Shown here: piece after piece, positions 1 to 5,167 of the stretch
How the letters are laid out: every line of letters begins with the position of its first letter
Numbering within the stretch: position 1 is the first letter of the stretch
Source of the DNA: Chloroflexi bacterium RBG_13_51_52
GTDB taxonomy: Bacteria; Chloroflexota; Dehalococcoidia; Dehalococcoidales; RBG-16-60-22
Length of the DNA: 8,303 bases
Direction: 5' to 3'
Assembly (NCBI GenBank): GCA_001796525.1
Contig: MGMT01000005.1
Location: 1-8,303, forward strand
The notes under the pieces: generated by a model
Databases searched by the model: none
What the model saw: only the letters and a program-made list of their open reading frames with translations
What the model was told of the DNA's origin: nothing
Made by a program: the position numbers and the translations under genes

Positions 1-72
1 CTGGCGGGTGATATCTCCCTGGATAATGGAAATCTTGGCCTGATTTACCGGATAAGTGAGGTCCTCTGCCAT
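1..72 (-). CDS. Probable macro-domain (ADP-ribose-binding) protein, N-terminal fragment
   Basis: Only the first 24 codons are in the window; the gene runs off the left edge. The peptide starts MAEDLTYPVN and continues AKISIIQGDITRQ. The hydrophobic strand followed by QGDIT is the usual opening of macro domains (beta-strand, then the GDIT loop that contacts the adenine of ADP-ribose), as in O-acetyl-ADP-ribose deacetylases. The start is well fixed: an AAGGAGG ribosome-binding site lies 8 nt upstream of the ATG (81-87). It is co-directional with the protease gene upstream, whose stop is 28 nt away, so the two may be co-transcribed. The diagnostic NAAN motif would lie outside the window, so the family call rests on one short motif. 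Confidence 0.6.
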   Translation of the reverse strand, partial: MAEDLTYPVNQAKISIIQGDITRQ

Positions 73-80
73 GTCACCAA

Positions 81-87
81 CCTCCTT
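81..87 (-). promoter_or_regulatory. Strong Shine-Dalgarno site for the macro-domain gene
   Basis: The minus strand reads AAGGAGG, fully complementary to the anti-Shine-Dalgarno core, 8 nt before the ATG at 72. It fixes the start of the truncated gene and is stronger than most other ribosome-binding sites in the window. Confidence 0.8.
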
Positions 88-100
88 ATAGCGATATGTT

Positions 101-1231
101 CTACGATAAATAGTCGATAGCCCACTGGACGGCGTCTTCACCGGTAAGGTCCAGCTTTATATCCGGCTCAAGACCCTGACCTTCGATAAGGCGTCCGTTG
201 GGCGTGAGCCAGCGGGCAATCGTAATGTTCAGCCCGGAGCCATCTAAAAGCGTATAAATTATCGTGGCGCTACCTTTGCCGAAGGTGGTATTGCCGGCAA
301 CGGTTGCCCGTTCGTAGTCCTGCAAGGCTCCGGTAAATGCTTCACTGGCGCTGGCGGTCCCCCCGTTGACCAGGACGACCATCGGCAGGTCAGTGTACTC
401 CGCGTCCCCGTCGACCTCATATTTCTTAATAATTCCCTCGTTGTTCGTCGTGGTGACGACGATGCCTTCCCGTAAGAAGTGACTGGCAACCGCCACCGCC
501 GATTCGAGCAGGCCGCCGCCATTACCCCGCAGGTCGATAACGATGCCTTTGGCGCCGGTCTCTTTCAATTCCATGATAACCCCGGTAATTTCGGTATCGG
601 TGCGTTCCGTGAAATGGTAAATGGCAATATAAGCAATATCCCCCCGCATTTCATATTCGACACTGTCGAGTTCAATGATAGACCTGGTAACTTCTATTAA
701 CAGCGGCAGGGACTCACCCTCGCGGGAAATAAGAAACCTGACCGTAGTGCCTTCAGGTCCCTTCATTTTACTTACAGCTATATCCAGACCCAAACCGGAA
801 ACCGACTCTCCATCTATTTCCAGGATGATATCACCCGCCTTAATTCCGGCTTTTTCCGCCGGCGAACCACCGATTGGAGCAACGATCGTCAAATTCCCGT
901 CCTGAATATTGACATAGGCACCGATGCCAGCATACTCTCCCTGCAGGCTGGAAACGAAATCATGCAACTGGTCATAGGTCAGATAAGCGGTATAGGGATC
1001 GTCCAGGGTATCGATAATGCCCTCGATAGCGCCGCGGCTCATATTAGTGGAATCGAGGCGGGACGTGTCCACATACCTAGCGAATAGATAGTCCCAGGCC
1101 TGGTTAACGACATCCAGTCCCGTTACGTTAATAGGCCCGTGTGTCTGACCCAGAAGGAAGCCTCCCCCGAAGGCTAGAGCCAGCACGATAACGATGAGAG
1201 CGCTGATGACGATGGCAGATAATCTGGACAT
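101..1231 (-). CDS. ctpA: S41-family C-terminal processing protease (CtpA/Tsp type)
   Basis: A 376-residue membrane-anchored serine protease expected to act outside the cytoplasmic membrane, cutting proteins from exposed C-termini. Residues 6-28 form an uncleaved-looking signal anchor (SAIVISALIVIVLALAFGGG). An N-terminal helical part (about 35-95) leads to a PDZ domain (about 96-172) with YAGIGAYV and SPAEKAGIKAGDIIL, which binds substrate C-termini. The S41 catalytic core follows: GIVIDLRGNGGG (229-240), NGGTASASEAF (289-299) and TFGKGSA (316-322). By spacing and motif, the catalytic dyad is S294 and K319, 25 residues apart as in known Tsp/CtpA enzymes. Length and domain order are normal for the bacterial CtpA group, and nothing is missing. 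The start is supported by GGAG 9 nt upstream. It sits 54 bp downstream of rnpB on the same strand with no terminator that I can see between them, so readthrough is possible. The physiological substrate cannot be inferred. Confidence 0.95.
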   Translation of the reverse strand: MSRLSAIVISALIVIVLALAFGGGFLLGQTHGPINVTGLDVVNQAWDYLFARYVDTSRLDSTNMSRGAIEGIIDTLDDPYTAYLTYDQLHDFVSSLQGEYAGIGAYVNIQDGNLTIVAPIGGSPAEKAGIKAGDIILEIDGESVSGLGLDIAVSKMKGPEGTTVRFLISREGESLPLLIEVTRSIIELDSVEYEMRGDIAYIAIYHFTERTDTEITGVIMELKETGAKGIVIDLRGNGGGLLESAVAVASHFLREGIVVTTTNNEGIIKKYEVDGDAEYTDLPMVVLVNGGTASASEAFTGALQDYERATVAGNTTFGKGSATIIYTLLDGSGLNITIARWLTPNGRLIEGQGLEPDIKLDLTGEDAVQWAIDYLS

Positions 1232-1285
1232 TAAATCATACTCCGTTCCGGTTCAAATATCATGGCTATTGGTTCCATATCAGGT

Positions 1286-1674
1286 GGGCCAGGTAAACCT
1301 GTAAGCCGAGTTCTGTATCCCGATTCGCTTACGCTTATCGGGATGGTGACCATCTATCTAGCCCCGATGTTGCCATCGGGGTCGAGCGACCAACCCGGGG
1401 AACGGGCCGGGCGTCCCTGTGTCCCTCTATTTGGTCTTGCTCCGGATGGGGTTTGCACAGCCGACCGGTCACCCGGTCGCCGGTGAGCTCTTACCTCGCC
1501 ATTTCACCCTTACCCCGACAAAAGCCGTGGCGGTATGTTTCTGTGGCACTTTCCGTAGGGTCGCCCCTCCTGGGTGTTACCCAGCATCCTGCCCGGCGGA
1601 GCTCGGACTTTCCTCCCCGATTTGTCCCGAAAGAATCGGGGCTTATCGGGGCGGTCACCCGGTTTACTTGACCC
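1286..1674 (-). ncRNA. rnpB: RNase P RNA (M1-type, bacterial class A)
   Basis: The catalytic RNA of ribonuclease P, about 389 nt, which removes 5' leaders from pre-tRNAs. On the minus strand the 5' end (1674-1661) pairs with the 3' end (1299-1286) over 14 positions with one mismatch, forming helix P1. Conserved core signatures are all present in order: GAGGAAAGTCC (1615-1605, P4 5' side), AGGGTGAAATGG (1510-1499) followed by AGGTAAGAGCTCACCG (1496-1481), and ACAGAACTCGGCTTAC (1316-1301, P4 3' side). Several peripheral hairpins use a CCCGAT/ATCGGG stem (see findings). Ends were set by P1 pairing and by the promoter; the true 3' end may extend a few bases. Small open reading frames across this interval are not genes. 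Confidence 0.96.
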
Positions 1675-1680
1675 AATTAC

Positions 1681-1709
1681 AGTGTAGTGGAGGGTGAGAG
1701 GATAGTCAA
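1681..1709 (-). promoter_or_regulatory. Sigma-70 type promoter of rnpB
   Basis: The minus strand has TTGACT (1709-1704, 5/6 match to the -35 box), a 17-nt spacer, and TACACT (1686-1681, 4/6 match to the -10 box). Six bases separate the -10 box from G1674, which is also the first base of helix P1, so the predicted start of transcription coincides with the predicted mature 5' end. That agreement between two independent criteria makes this the best supported promoter in the window. Confidence 0.8.
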
Positions 1710-1720
1710 TGGGGAGAGAA

Positions 1721-1770
1721 AATCAAAGGTTAAAAATCAAAAGTTAAAAACACAGATAAGAAGTTAAAAA
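1721..1770 (+). repeat. A-rich short tandem repeats upstream of rnpB
   Basis: Two 15-mers, AATCAAAGGTTAAAA (1721-1735) and AATCAAAAGTTAAAA (1735-1749), are nearly identical at a 14-nt period. A further AAGTTAAAAA follows at 1761-1770. The block is strongly A-rich on the plus strand (T-rich on the minus strand) and lies just upstream of the rnpB -35 box. It could act as an UP-like element for rnpB or be simple-sequence drift; the sequence does not decide. Confidence 0.5.
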
Positions 1771-1804
1771 TGAGCGGAAAAGGGGAGGAGTAAGTATTGA
1801 TGGC

Positions 1805-1834
1805 ACCCCTCTTAGACACCCCGTTGGGGGAAGG
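1805..1834 (+). repeat. Partial copy of a dispersed two-hairpin repeat
   Basis: This segment, ACCCCTCTTAGACACC continuing to GGGGGAAGG, matches 4349-4379 along its full 30 nt except for one missing C. It contains the second hairpin of the element (CCCC with GGGG around GTT) and only the right arm of the first. It ends exactly at the base before the rnhA stop codon (1835-1837). It lacks a T-run on the rnhA transcript side, so it is not an intrinsic terminator. Confidence 0.75.
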
Positions 1835-2242
1835 CTAGTGATTATCAAGAGCCTTGTTAGCGAGGGCGTCGGCGGCGGAATTTTGTTCCCGTGGGATGTA
1901 AGAAATCGAGAAGCTTTCCAGCGACCCCGTAAGCTGAACAACTTTTTGGTAGCAGGGGCGAAGGGCGGTGTTTTTTATCTTGAACTGCCCGTTGATTTGC
2001 TTTACCACCAGCTCGGAGTCGGACTTAACACTAACGTTTTTCAAACCCAGTTCGACGGCTTTTTCCAGTCCGGCGATAATAGCCCGATATTCCGCCTGGT
2101 TATTGGTAGTGGGCGCTAGTCGGCGGGAAATAGTGGCAATAACGCTGCCTTTTTCATCCTTGAGGATAACCCCGATAGCGGCCGGACCGGGATTGCCCCG
2201 GGCGGCGCCGTCCGTATAGATAATGACTTTATCGATGTTCAA
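1835..2242 (-). CDS. rnhA: Ribonuclease HI
   Basis: A 135-residue type 1 RNase H that degrades the RNA strand of RNA-DNA hybrids (R-loops, primers) in the cytoplasm. All four catalytic acidic residues are in place with this start: D11 (IYTDGAARGNPG), E51 (NNQAEYRA), D75 (VKSDSELVV) and D125 (NSAADALAN). It resembles the short RNase HI domains found alone or fused in actinobacteria rather than E. coli RnhA. The frame stays open upstream to 2533, but that part is antisense-free overlap with the zinc-ribbon gene in another frame and has no RNase H similarity. No ATG lies near the domain start. I chose TTG at 2242 (a weak GAAAG precedes it); an alternative TTG at 2254 overlaps the upstream stop as TTGA and would add four residues. 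Translational coupling to the upstream gene is likely. Four bases at most separate or overlap the genes in that case. Confidence 0.9.
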   Translation of the reverse strand: MNIDKVIIYTDGAARGNPGPAAIGVILKDEKGSVIATISRRLAPTTNNQAEYRAIIAGLEKAVELGLKNVSVKSDSELVVKQINGQFKIKNTALRPCYQKVVQLTGSLESFSISYIPREQNSAADALANKALDNH

Positions 2243-2250
2243 ATTGTCTT

Positions 2251-2946
2251 TCAAGAGATAAAAAGTATGCGACCGCAGGACCCGCACTGTACCGGTTGGC
2301 CGCCGCGGGCTTTCTGGAGGATACTGGCGGAAAGCGATATCTGGCAGGCGCGGCAGATGCCCTGTTCCACCTTGGCTACAGCATGTTTCTTCTGCTGGCG
2401 CACTCTTTCGTATAAATCGACCGCCGTCGGCTCGATTTGCGCCACGAGCTGGCGGCGCTTTTCTGTAAGTCCGGCGAGTGTTTTGTTTAGTGTTTCGATA
2501 TCGCCGGCGAGCTGCTTTTGCTGCTGCTGCCACTCTTCCTCGAGTTTTTTATAGTCGGCGGTGGCGATGGCTAAATTTTGTTCCGCTTCTTCAACGCTTT
2601 CGATGATTTCCAGGGCTTTGGTCTCCAGCTGGTCGCCGATGCCCTTAAGTGTATTGGCTTCATGCTGGAGGTTGGAAAGCTCCTTGGGATTGTTGATTTT
2701 ACCCCCATAAAGCTGCTCTTCGACGGCTTTGACTTTACTTAGCGAATCGTCTAGTTCTGCCTCGGCTTCACGACGCCGGTGCTTCAGTTCCTCGAGGTTT
2801 TTTTGTTCGGAAGACAGGAGGTTTTGAGCAATGTCCAGCGCGTCCCGCTTTCCGAGCCGGCCGGTCTTTTGGTCGATATCCTGGCGGGCATGCTCGATTT
2901 CAATATCGAGTTCCTGGAGTTCGTATAGCTGTTTGGTGATGGGCAT
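2251..2946 (-). CDS. Coiled-coil protein with C-terminal C4 zinc ribbon
   Basis: A 231-residue cytoplasmic protein. Residues 1-170 are almost entirely heptad-rich, charged helix (two long coiled-coil arms), with the conserved hairpin turn LYGGKINNPKELSNLQHE (79-96). The C-terminus holds a zinc ribbon with C198, C201, C221 and C224 (CRAC and CGSC). This is the architecture of the C4-type zinc-ribbon family that includes H. pylori HP0958; members have been linked to RNA or flagellar functions in some species, but the general role is unsettled. It is the first gene of a minus-strand set with rnhA next; a zinc-ribbon/RNase HI pair also occurs in mycobacteria (Rv2229c-Rv2228c, from memory), which suggests a shared nucleic-acid role. 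AGGA lies 5 nt before the ATG. No defects seen. Confidence 0.88.
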   Translation of the reverse strand: MPITKQLYELQELDIEIEHARQDIDQKTGRLGKRDALDIAQNLLSSEQKNLEELKHRRREAEAELDDSLSKVKAVEEQLYGGKINNPKELSNLQHEANTLKGIGDQLETKALEIIESVEEAEQNLAIATADYKKLEEEWQQQQKQLAGDIETLNKTLAGLTEKRRQLVAQIEPTAVDLYERVRQQKKHAVAKVEQGICRACQISLSASILQKARGGQPVQCGSCGRILFIS

Positions 2947-2955
2947 AGACGTCCT

Positions 2956-2984
2956 ATTCTATAACGGGGAAGGGATAATATCAA
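2956..2984 (-). promoter_or_regulatory. Candidate promoter for the zinc-ribbon/rnhA genes
   Basis: The minus strand has TTGATA (2984-2979, 5/6) and TAGAAT (2961-2956, 5/6) with an ideal 17-nt spacer. The -10 box ends only 9 nt before the ATG at 2946, so transcription from it would start within about 3 nt of the start codon and exclude the AGGA ribosome-binding site. Either the message is nearly leaderless or the real promoter is elsewhere. Confidence 0.45.
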
Positions 2985-2992
2985 ACCAGAGG

Positions 2993-3022
2993 CTGATAAC
3001 TTCCATAAATTTATGCTATGAT
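2993..3022 (+). promoter_or_regulatory. Candidate promoter for aroF
   Basis: CTGATA (2993-2998, 4/6) and TATGAT (3017-3022, 5/6) are separated by 18 nt, and TGC immediately before the -10 box gives an extended -10 element (TGCTATGAT). The predicted start near 3029 leaves a leader of about 24 nt that contains the AAGGAGA ribosome-binding site at 3036-3042. There is no room for a leader-peptide attenuator, and I see no T-box or other riboswitch. Confidence 0.5.
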
Positions 3023-3052
3023 ATTACTATCAATCAAGGAGACGCTTAAACC

Positions 3053-4054
3053 ATGCTCGTCGTCATGAAAAACGATGCCACCGAGGTGCAGGTGCAGGCG
3101 GTTATTAAAGAAATCGAGAAAATGGGCTACCGCGGCGTGCCCATGCCCGGCGCCATACGCACCGCCGTCTGCATCCTCGGCAATAAAGGACCCGTCGACG
3201 CCACGCAACTGCTGGCGATGGAGGGCGTTAAAGAAGCCATCCCCGTCACCAGGCCCTATAAGCTCGTCAGCCGCGAGACCCACCCCGAATCTACTGTTAT
3301 CTCCGTCGGCGATGTTAAAATCGGGGGCGGCCAGCCCGTTATCATGGCCGGACCCTGCGCCGTGGAAAGCGAAGAGCAGGCGCTCGCCATCGCCCGTATC
3401 GTCAAGAAACACGGCGCACAAATATACCGCGGCGGCGCCTTCAAGCCCCGAACCTCTCCCTACAGCTTCCAGGGCATCGGGGAAAAAGGACTCAAGATAC
3501 TGGAAAAGGTGAGGCATGAAACCGGACTCTTAATCGTCACCGAGGCTACTGACAGCGAAAACCTCGGTGCCGTGGAAAAATACGCCGATATTATCCAGAT
3601 AGGCACGCGGAACATGCAGAACTACTCCCTCCTGCGCCTGGCCGGCCACGCCAAAAAGCCCGTCCTCCTCAAGCGCGGCATGGCTGCCACTATCGAAGAA
3701 TGGCTCATGGCTGCCGAATATATCATGTCGGAAGGCAATTCCCACGTCATCCTTTGCGAGAGGGGCATCCGCACCTTTGCCGATACCACCCGGAATACGC
3801 TCGACTTAAGCGCGATTCCCTCCATCAAGGAAGCCAGCCACCTCCCCATTATCATCGACCCCTCACATGCCGCCGGACGGCGCGATTATGTTATTCCTTT
3901 ATCCCGCGGCGCTATTGCCGTCGGGGCGGACGGCCTCATCGTCGAAGTCCATAACGACCCAGCCCATGCCCTCTCCGACGGTGTGCAGTCGCTCTACCCG
4001 CAGCAGTTCGAGCAACTCATGAAAGAGATAGAGCGCCTGAAGCAGTTCCTATAA
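3053..4054 (+). CDS. aroF: 3-deoxy-7-phosphoheptulonate (DAHP) synthase, type I-beta
   Basis: Catalyses condensation of phosphoenolpyruvate and erythrose 4-phosphate to DAHP, the first step of the shikimate pathway. The 333-residue protein has an N-terminal ferredoxin-like regulatory domain (about 1-70) and a TIM barrel with GPCAVES (100-106), RGGAFKPRTSPYSFQG (126-141), TEATD, QIGTRNMQN (182-190), LLKRGMAAT (205-213), CERGIRTF (235-242), DPSHAAGRRD (269-278) and EVHNDPAHALSDG (298-310). The metal ligands C102, H272, E298 and D309 and the PEP-binding K131 fall at the same numbers as in the Thermotoga maritima enzyme, which has the same N-terminal domain and is feedback-inhibited by tyrosine and phenylalanine. 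Similar control is therefore likely but not shown. The start has AAGGAG 10-11 nt upstream. Codons strongly favour C at the third position, unlike the downstream lipoprotein gene. It stands alone here: no aroB or other shikimate gene follows within the window. Confidence 0.96.
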   Translation: MLVVMKNDATEVQVQAVIKEIEKMGYRGVPMPGAIRTAVCILGNKGPVDATQLLAMEGVKEAIPVTRPYKLVSRETHPESTVISVGDVKIGGGQPVIMAGPCAVESEEQALAIARIVKKHGAQIYRGGAFKPRTSPYSFQGIGEKGLKILEKVRHETGLLIVTEATDSENLGAVEKYADIIQIGTRNMQNYSLLRLAGHAKKPVLLKRGMAATIEEWLMAAEYIMSEGNSHVILCERGIRTFADTTRNTLDLSAIPSIKEASHLPIIIDPSHAAGRRDYVIPLSRGAIAVGADGLIVEVHNDPAHALSDGVQSLYPQQFEQLMKEIERLKQFL

Positions 4055-4094
4055 CCACCACTTTTAATTTTTAAGCAAACGAATCTAAGCTGAG

Positions 4095-4109
4095 TACGAG
4101 TACTTCGTA
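4095..4109. repeat. Short palindrome downstream of aroF
   Basis: TACGA and TCGTA enclose a 5-base loop (GTACT). The 5-bp stem is short and has no following T-run, so a terminator role is unlikely. It lies 41 bp after the aroF stop. Confidence 0.3.
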
Positions 4110-4171
4110 TTTGAGTTATATTAAGTGAGATTTGAGGCATGAGGATGTTTTTTAACGCCTTACCCCCTTTG

Positions 4172-4229
4172 CCCCCTCTCCAAACCGTGTATCAGGGAAA
4201 CACATCGATAAAGTGGTTTGGAGAGGGGG
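4172..4229. repeat. Perfect 15-bp inverted repeat (long hairpin)
   Basis: CCCCCTCTCCAAACC (4172-4186) is exactly mirrored by GGTTTGGAGAGGGGG (4215-4229) across a 28-nt loop. The loop itself contains a smaller GTGT/ACAC stem (4187-4203). As RNA this would be a very stable 58-nt hairpin from either strand. With no T-run on either side it is better read as a miniature palindromic element or a 3'-end stabiliser for the aroF message than as an intrinsic terminator. Confidence 0.8.
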
Positions 4230-4238
4230 ATTTCATAT

Positions 4239-4286
4239 GAGAGGGGCTAGCGCCCCTCTCTGCGGGGATTCCCCTGGGAAAAAGGG
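4239..4286. repeat. Two-hairpin repeat element, copy A
   Basis: First hairpin: GAGAGGGGC and GCCCCTCTC pair over 9 bp around TAGC (4239-4260). Second hairpin: GGGG and CCCC around ATT (4264-4274). A run ending AAAGGG follows. The layout matches the copy at 4338-4380: GAGGGG stem with CTA in or beside the loop, CCCCTCT, a short spacer, a four-G/four-C hairpin, then AAGGG. The base sequence of the second hairpin is inverted between the copies, so the family relation is inferred from architecture. Confidence 0.55.
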
Positions 4287-4337
4287 AGAGAACAACAGCA
4301 GGCTTTATTCGTTAAGGAAGGGCGAAGGAATATTAAA

Positions 4338-4380
4338 GAGGGGTCTATACCCCTCTTAGACACCCCGTTCGGGGGAAGGG
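4338..4380. repeat. Two-hairpin repeat element, copy B
   Basis: First hairpin: GAGGGGT and ACCCCTC pair over 7 bp around CTAT (4338-4355). Second hairpin: CCCC and GGGG around GTTC (4363-4374), then GGAAGGG. Positions 4349-4379 recur with a single deletion at 1805-1834 beside rnhA. This shows directly that the sequence is a dispersed repeat and not unique regulatory DNA. Confidence 0.75.
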
Positions 4381-4406
4381 TTAAAAGTGAAAGCCAAATA
4401 GTATTC

Positions 4407-4436
4407 TTGACAAACAGGTAGACTAACTAGTAATCT
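4407..4436 (+). promoter_or_regulatory. Candidate promoter for the DUF4389/lipoprotein genes
   Basis: A perfect TTGACA (-35, 4407-4412) is followed after 18 nt by TAATCT (4431-4436), a weak -10 that keeps the first TA and final T. A start near 4443 would leave a leader of about 29 nt carrying AGGAGG at 4461-4466, 5 nt before the ATG. Position, strand and spacing suit the downstream pair of genes. Confidence 0.5.
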
Positions 4437-4471
4437 AAGGCAACATTATTCAAGGTCATCAGGAGGTAAAA

Positions 4472-5143
4472 ATGAGTACATATCCTGTAAACATCAGGGG
4501 AGACCTCTCTTCGCCGCCGGAGCGGGGCTGGTGGCTGATTAAATGGCTGCTTGTTATCCCGCACATAATCATTTTATTTTTCTTGATGATAGCTTCCGTT
4601 ATAGTATGCGTGATAGCCTTCTTCGCCATCCTTTTCACGGGCAAATACCCCAGAGGCTTGTTCGATTTTAACACCGGCGTATTAAGGTGGGGCTGGCGTG
4701 TGACTTTTTACAGCTACGGCGCCCTGGCTACGGATAAATATCCGCCTTTCAGCCTTGAGCCCGACCCCAATTATCCTGCCGATTTAGAAATACCCTATCC
4801 GGAGAAGCTATCCAAAGGTCTGGTCCTAGTAAAGTGGTGGCTGCTGGCTATCCCGCATTATATAATCGTTGGTCTTTTCACCAGCGGCCCGTCATGGACG
4901 ATGCGGGGGTGGGATTGGACGATAAACAATCGCGTCTATCACATGGATGCCTGGCAAATAAGCTTTGGCGGATTGATATTTATCGTAGCCATTTTTGCCG
5001 GCATTTTTGTTTTATTCACAGGACGTTATCCCAAGGACCTTTTCAAGCTGGCGATGGGATTCAACCGCTGGGCAATCCGGGTAGCAGCTTATGCCTCATT
5101 AATGACGGATGAATACCCGCCGTTCCGGCTGTGGGACGATTAG
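4472..5143 (+). CDS. Membrane protein with internal duplication, DUF4389 type
   Basis: A 223-residue integral membrane protein of unknown function. It is built from two copies of one module. Copy 1 (about 18-95) has RGWWLIKWLLVIPH, FFAILFTGKYPRGLFDFN, VLRWGWRVTFY and TDKYPPFSL. Copy 2 (about 115-219) has LVLVKWWLLAIPHY, GIFVLFTGRYPKDLFKL, FNRWAIRVAAY and TDEYPPFRL. Copy 2 carries an extra Trp-rich loop (about 138-162) between the halves. Likely membrane helices lie at 28-55, 122-137 and 164-184. The repeated LFTG+YP, RW..RV.(A/F)Y and TD.YPPF motifs are the hallmark of DUF4389 proteins. AGGAGG at 4461 fixes the start. The lipoprotein gene follows after 24 bp on the same strand, so the pair probably forms an operon and may work together at the cell envelope. 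No catalytic residues can be named. Confidence 0.85.
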   Translation: MSTYPVNIRGDLSSPPERGWWLIKWLLVIPHIIILFFLMIASVIVCVIAFFAILFTGKYPRGLFDFNTGVLRWGWRVTFYSYGALATDKYPPFSLEPDPNYPADLEIPYPEKLSKGLVLVKWWLLAIPHYIIVGLFTSGPSWTMRGWDWTINNRVYHMDAWQISFGGLIFIVAIFAGIFVLFTGRYPKDLFKLAMGFNRWAIRVAAYASLMTDEYPPFRLWDD

Positions 5144-5167
5144 GGTTCATGCTGGGGTGAAATTGAG

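Larger units (their letters stand above)
4055..4471. other. Gene-free, hairpin-rich intergenic region
   Basis: No credible coding region is present in these 417 bp on either strand. From left to right it holds an A/T-rich start, a small palindrome (4095-4109, TACGA/TCGTA), a perfect 15-bp inverted repeat (4172-4229), two related hairpin-pair elements (4239-4286 and 4338-4380) and the promoter and ribosome-binding site of the next gene. None of the hairpins is followed by a T-run, so aroF has no recognisable intrinsic terminator. Confidence 0.8.

Noticed and set aside
1419..1697. Several 60-90 codon open frames across 1262-1697
   Set aside because: They lie within the RNase P RNA gene and its promoter; the RNA signatures explain the sequence fully.
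2255..2533. Long N-terminal extension of the rnhA frame
   Set aside because: It overlaps the zinc-ribbon gene in another frame, is Arg/Ala/Pro-rich without homology, and the RNase H fold begins only at about 2236.
3001..3052. Attenuator, T-box or riboswitch ahead of aroF
   Set aside because: The predicted leader is only about 24 nt and holds just a ribosome-binding site; no leader peptide or alternative hairpins are visible.
3011..3517. 168-codon open frame on the minus strand opposite aroF
   Set aside because: It is a mirror of the C-biased third positions of aroF, with low-complexity His/Asp/Gly-rich composition, no ribosome-binding site and no recognisable domain.
4172..4274. Intrinsic terminator for aroF
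   Set aside because: The hairpins are strong but none is followed by a T-rich tract on the aroF transcript strand.
1805..4379. CRISPR-like array from the repeated ACCCCTCTTAGACACC unit
   Set aside because: The copies are kilobases apart, in different intergenic sites, not regularly spaced, and no cas genes are present.
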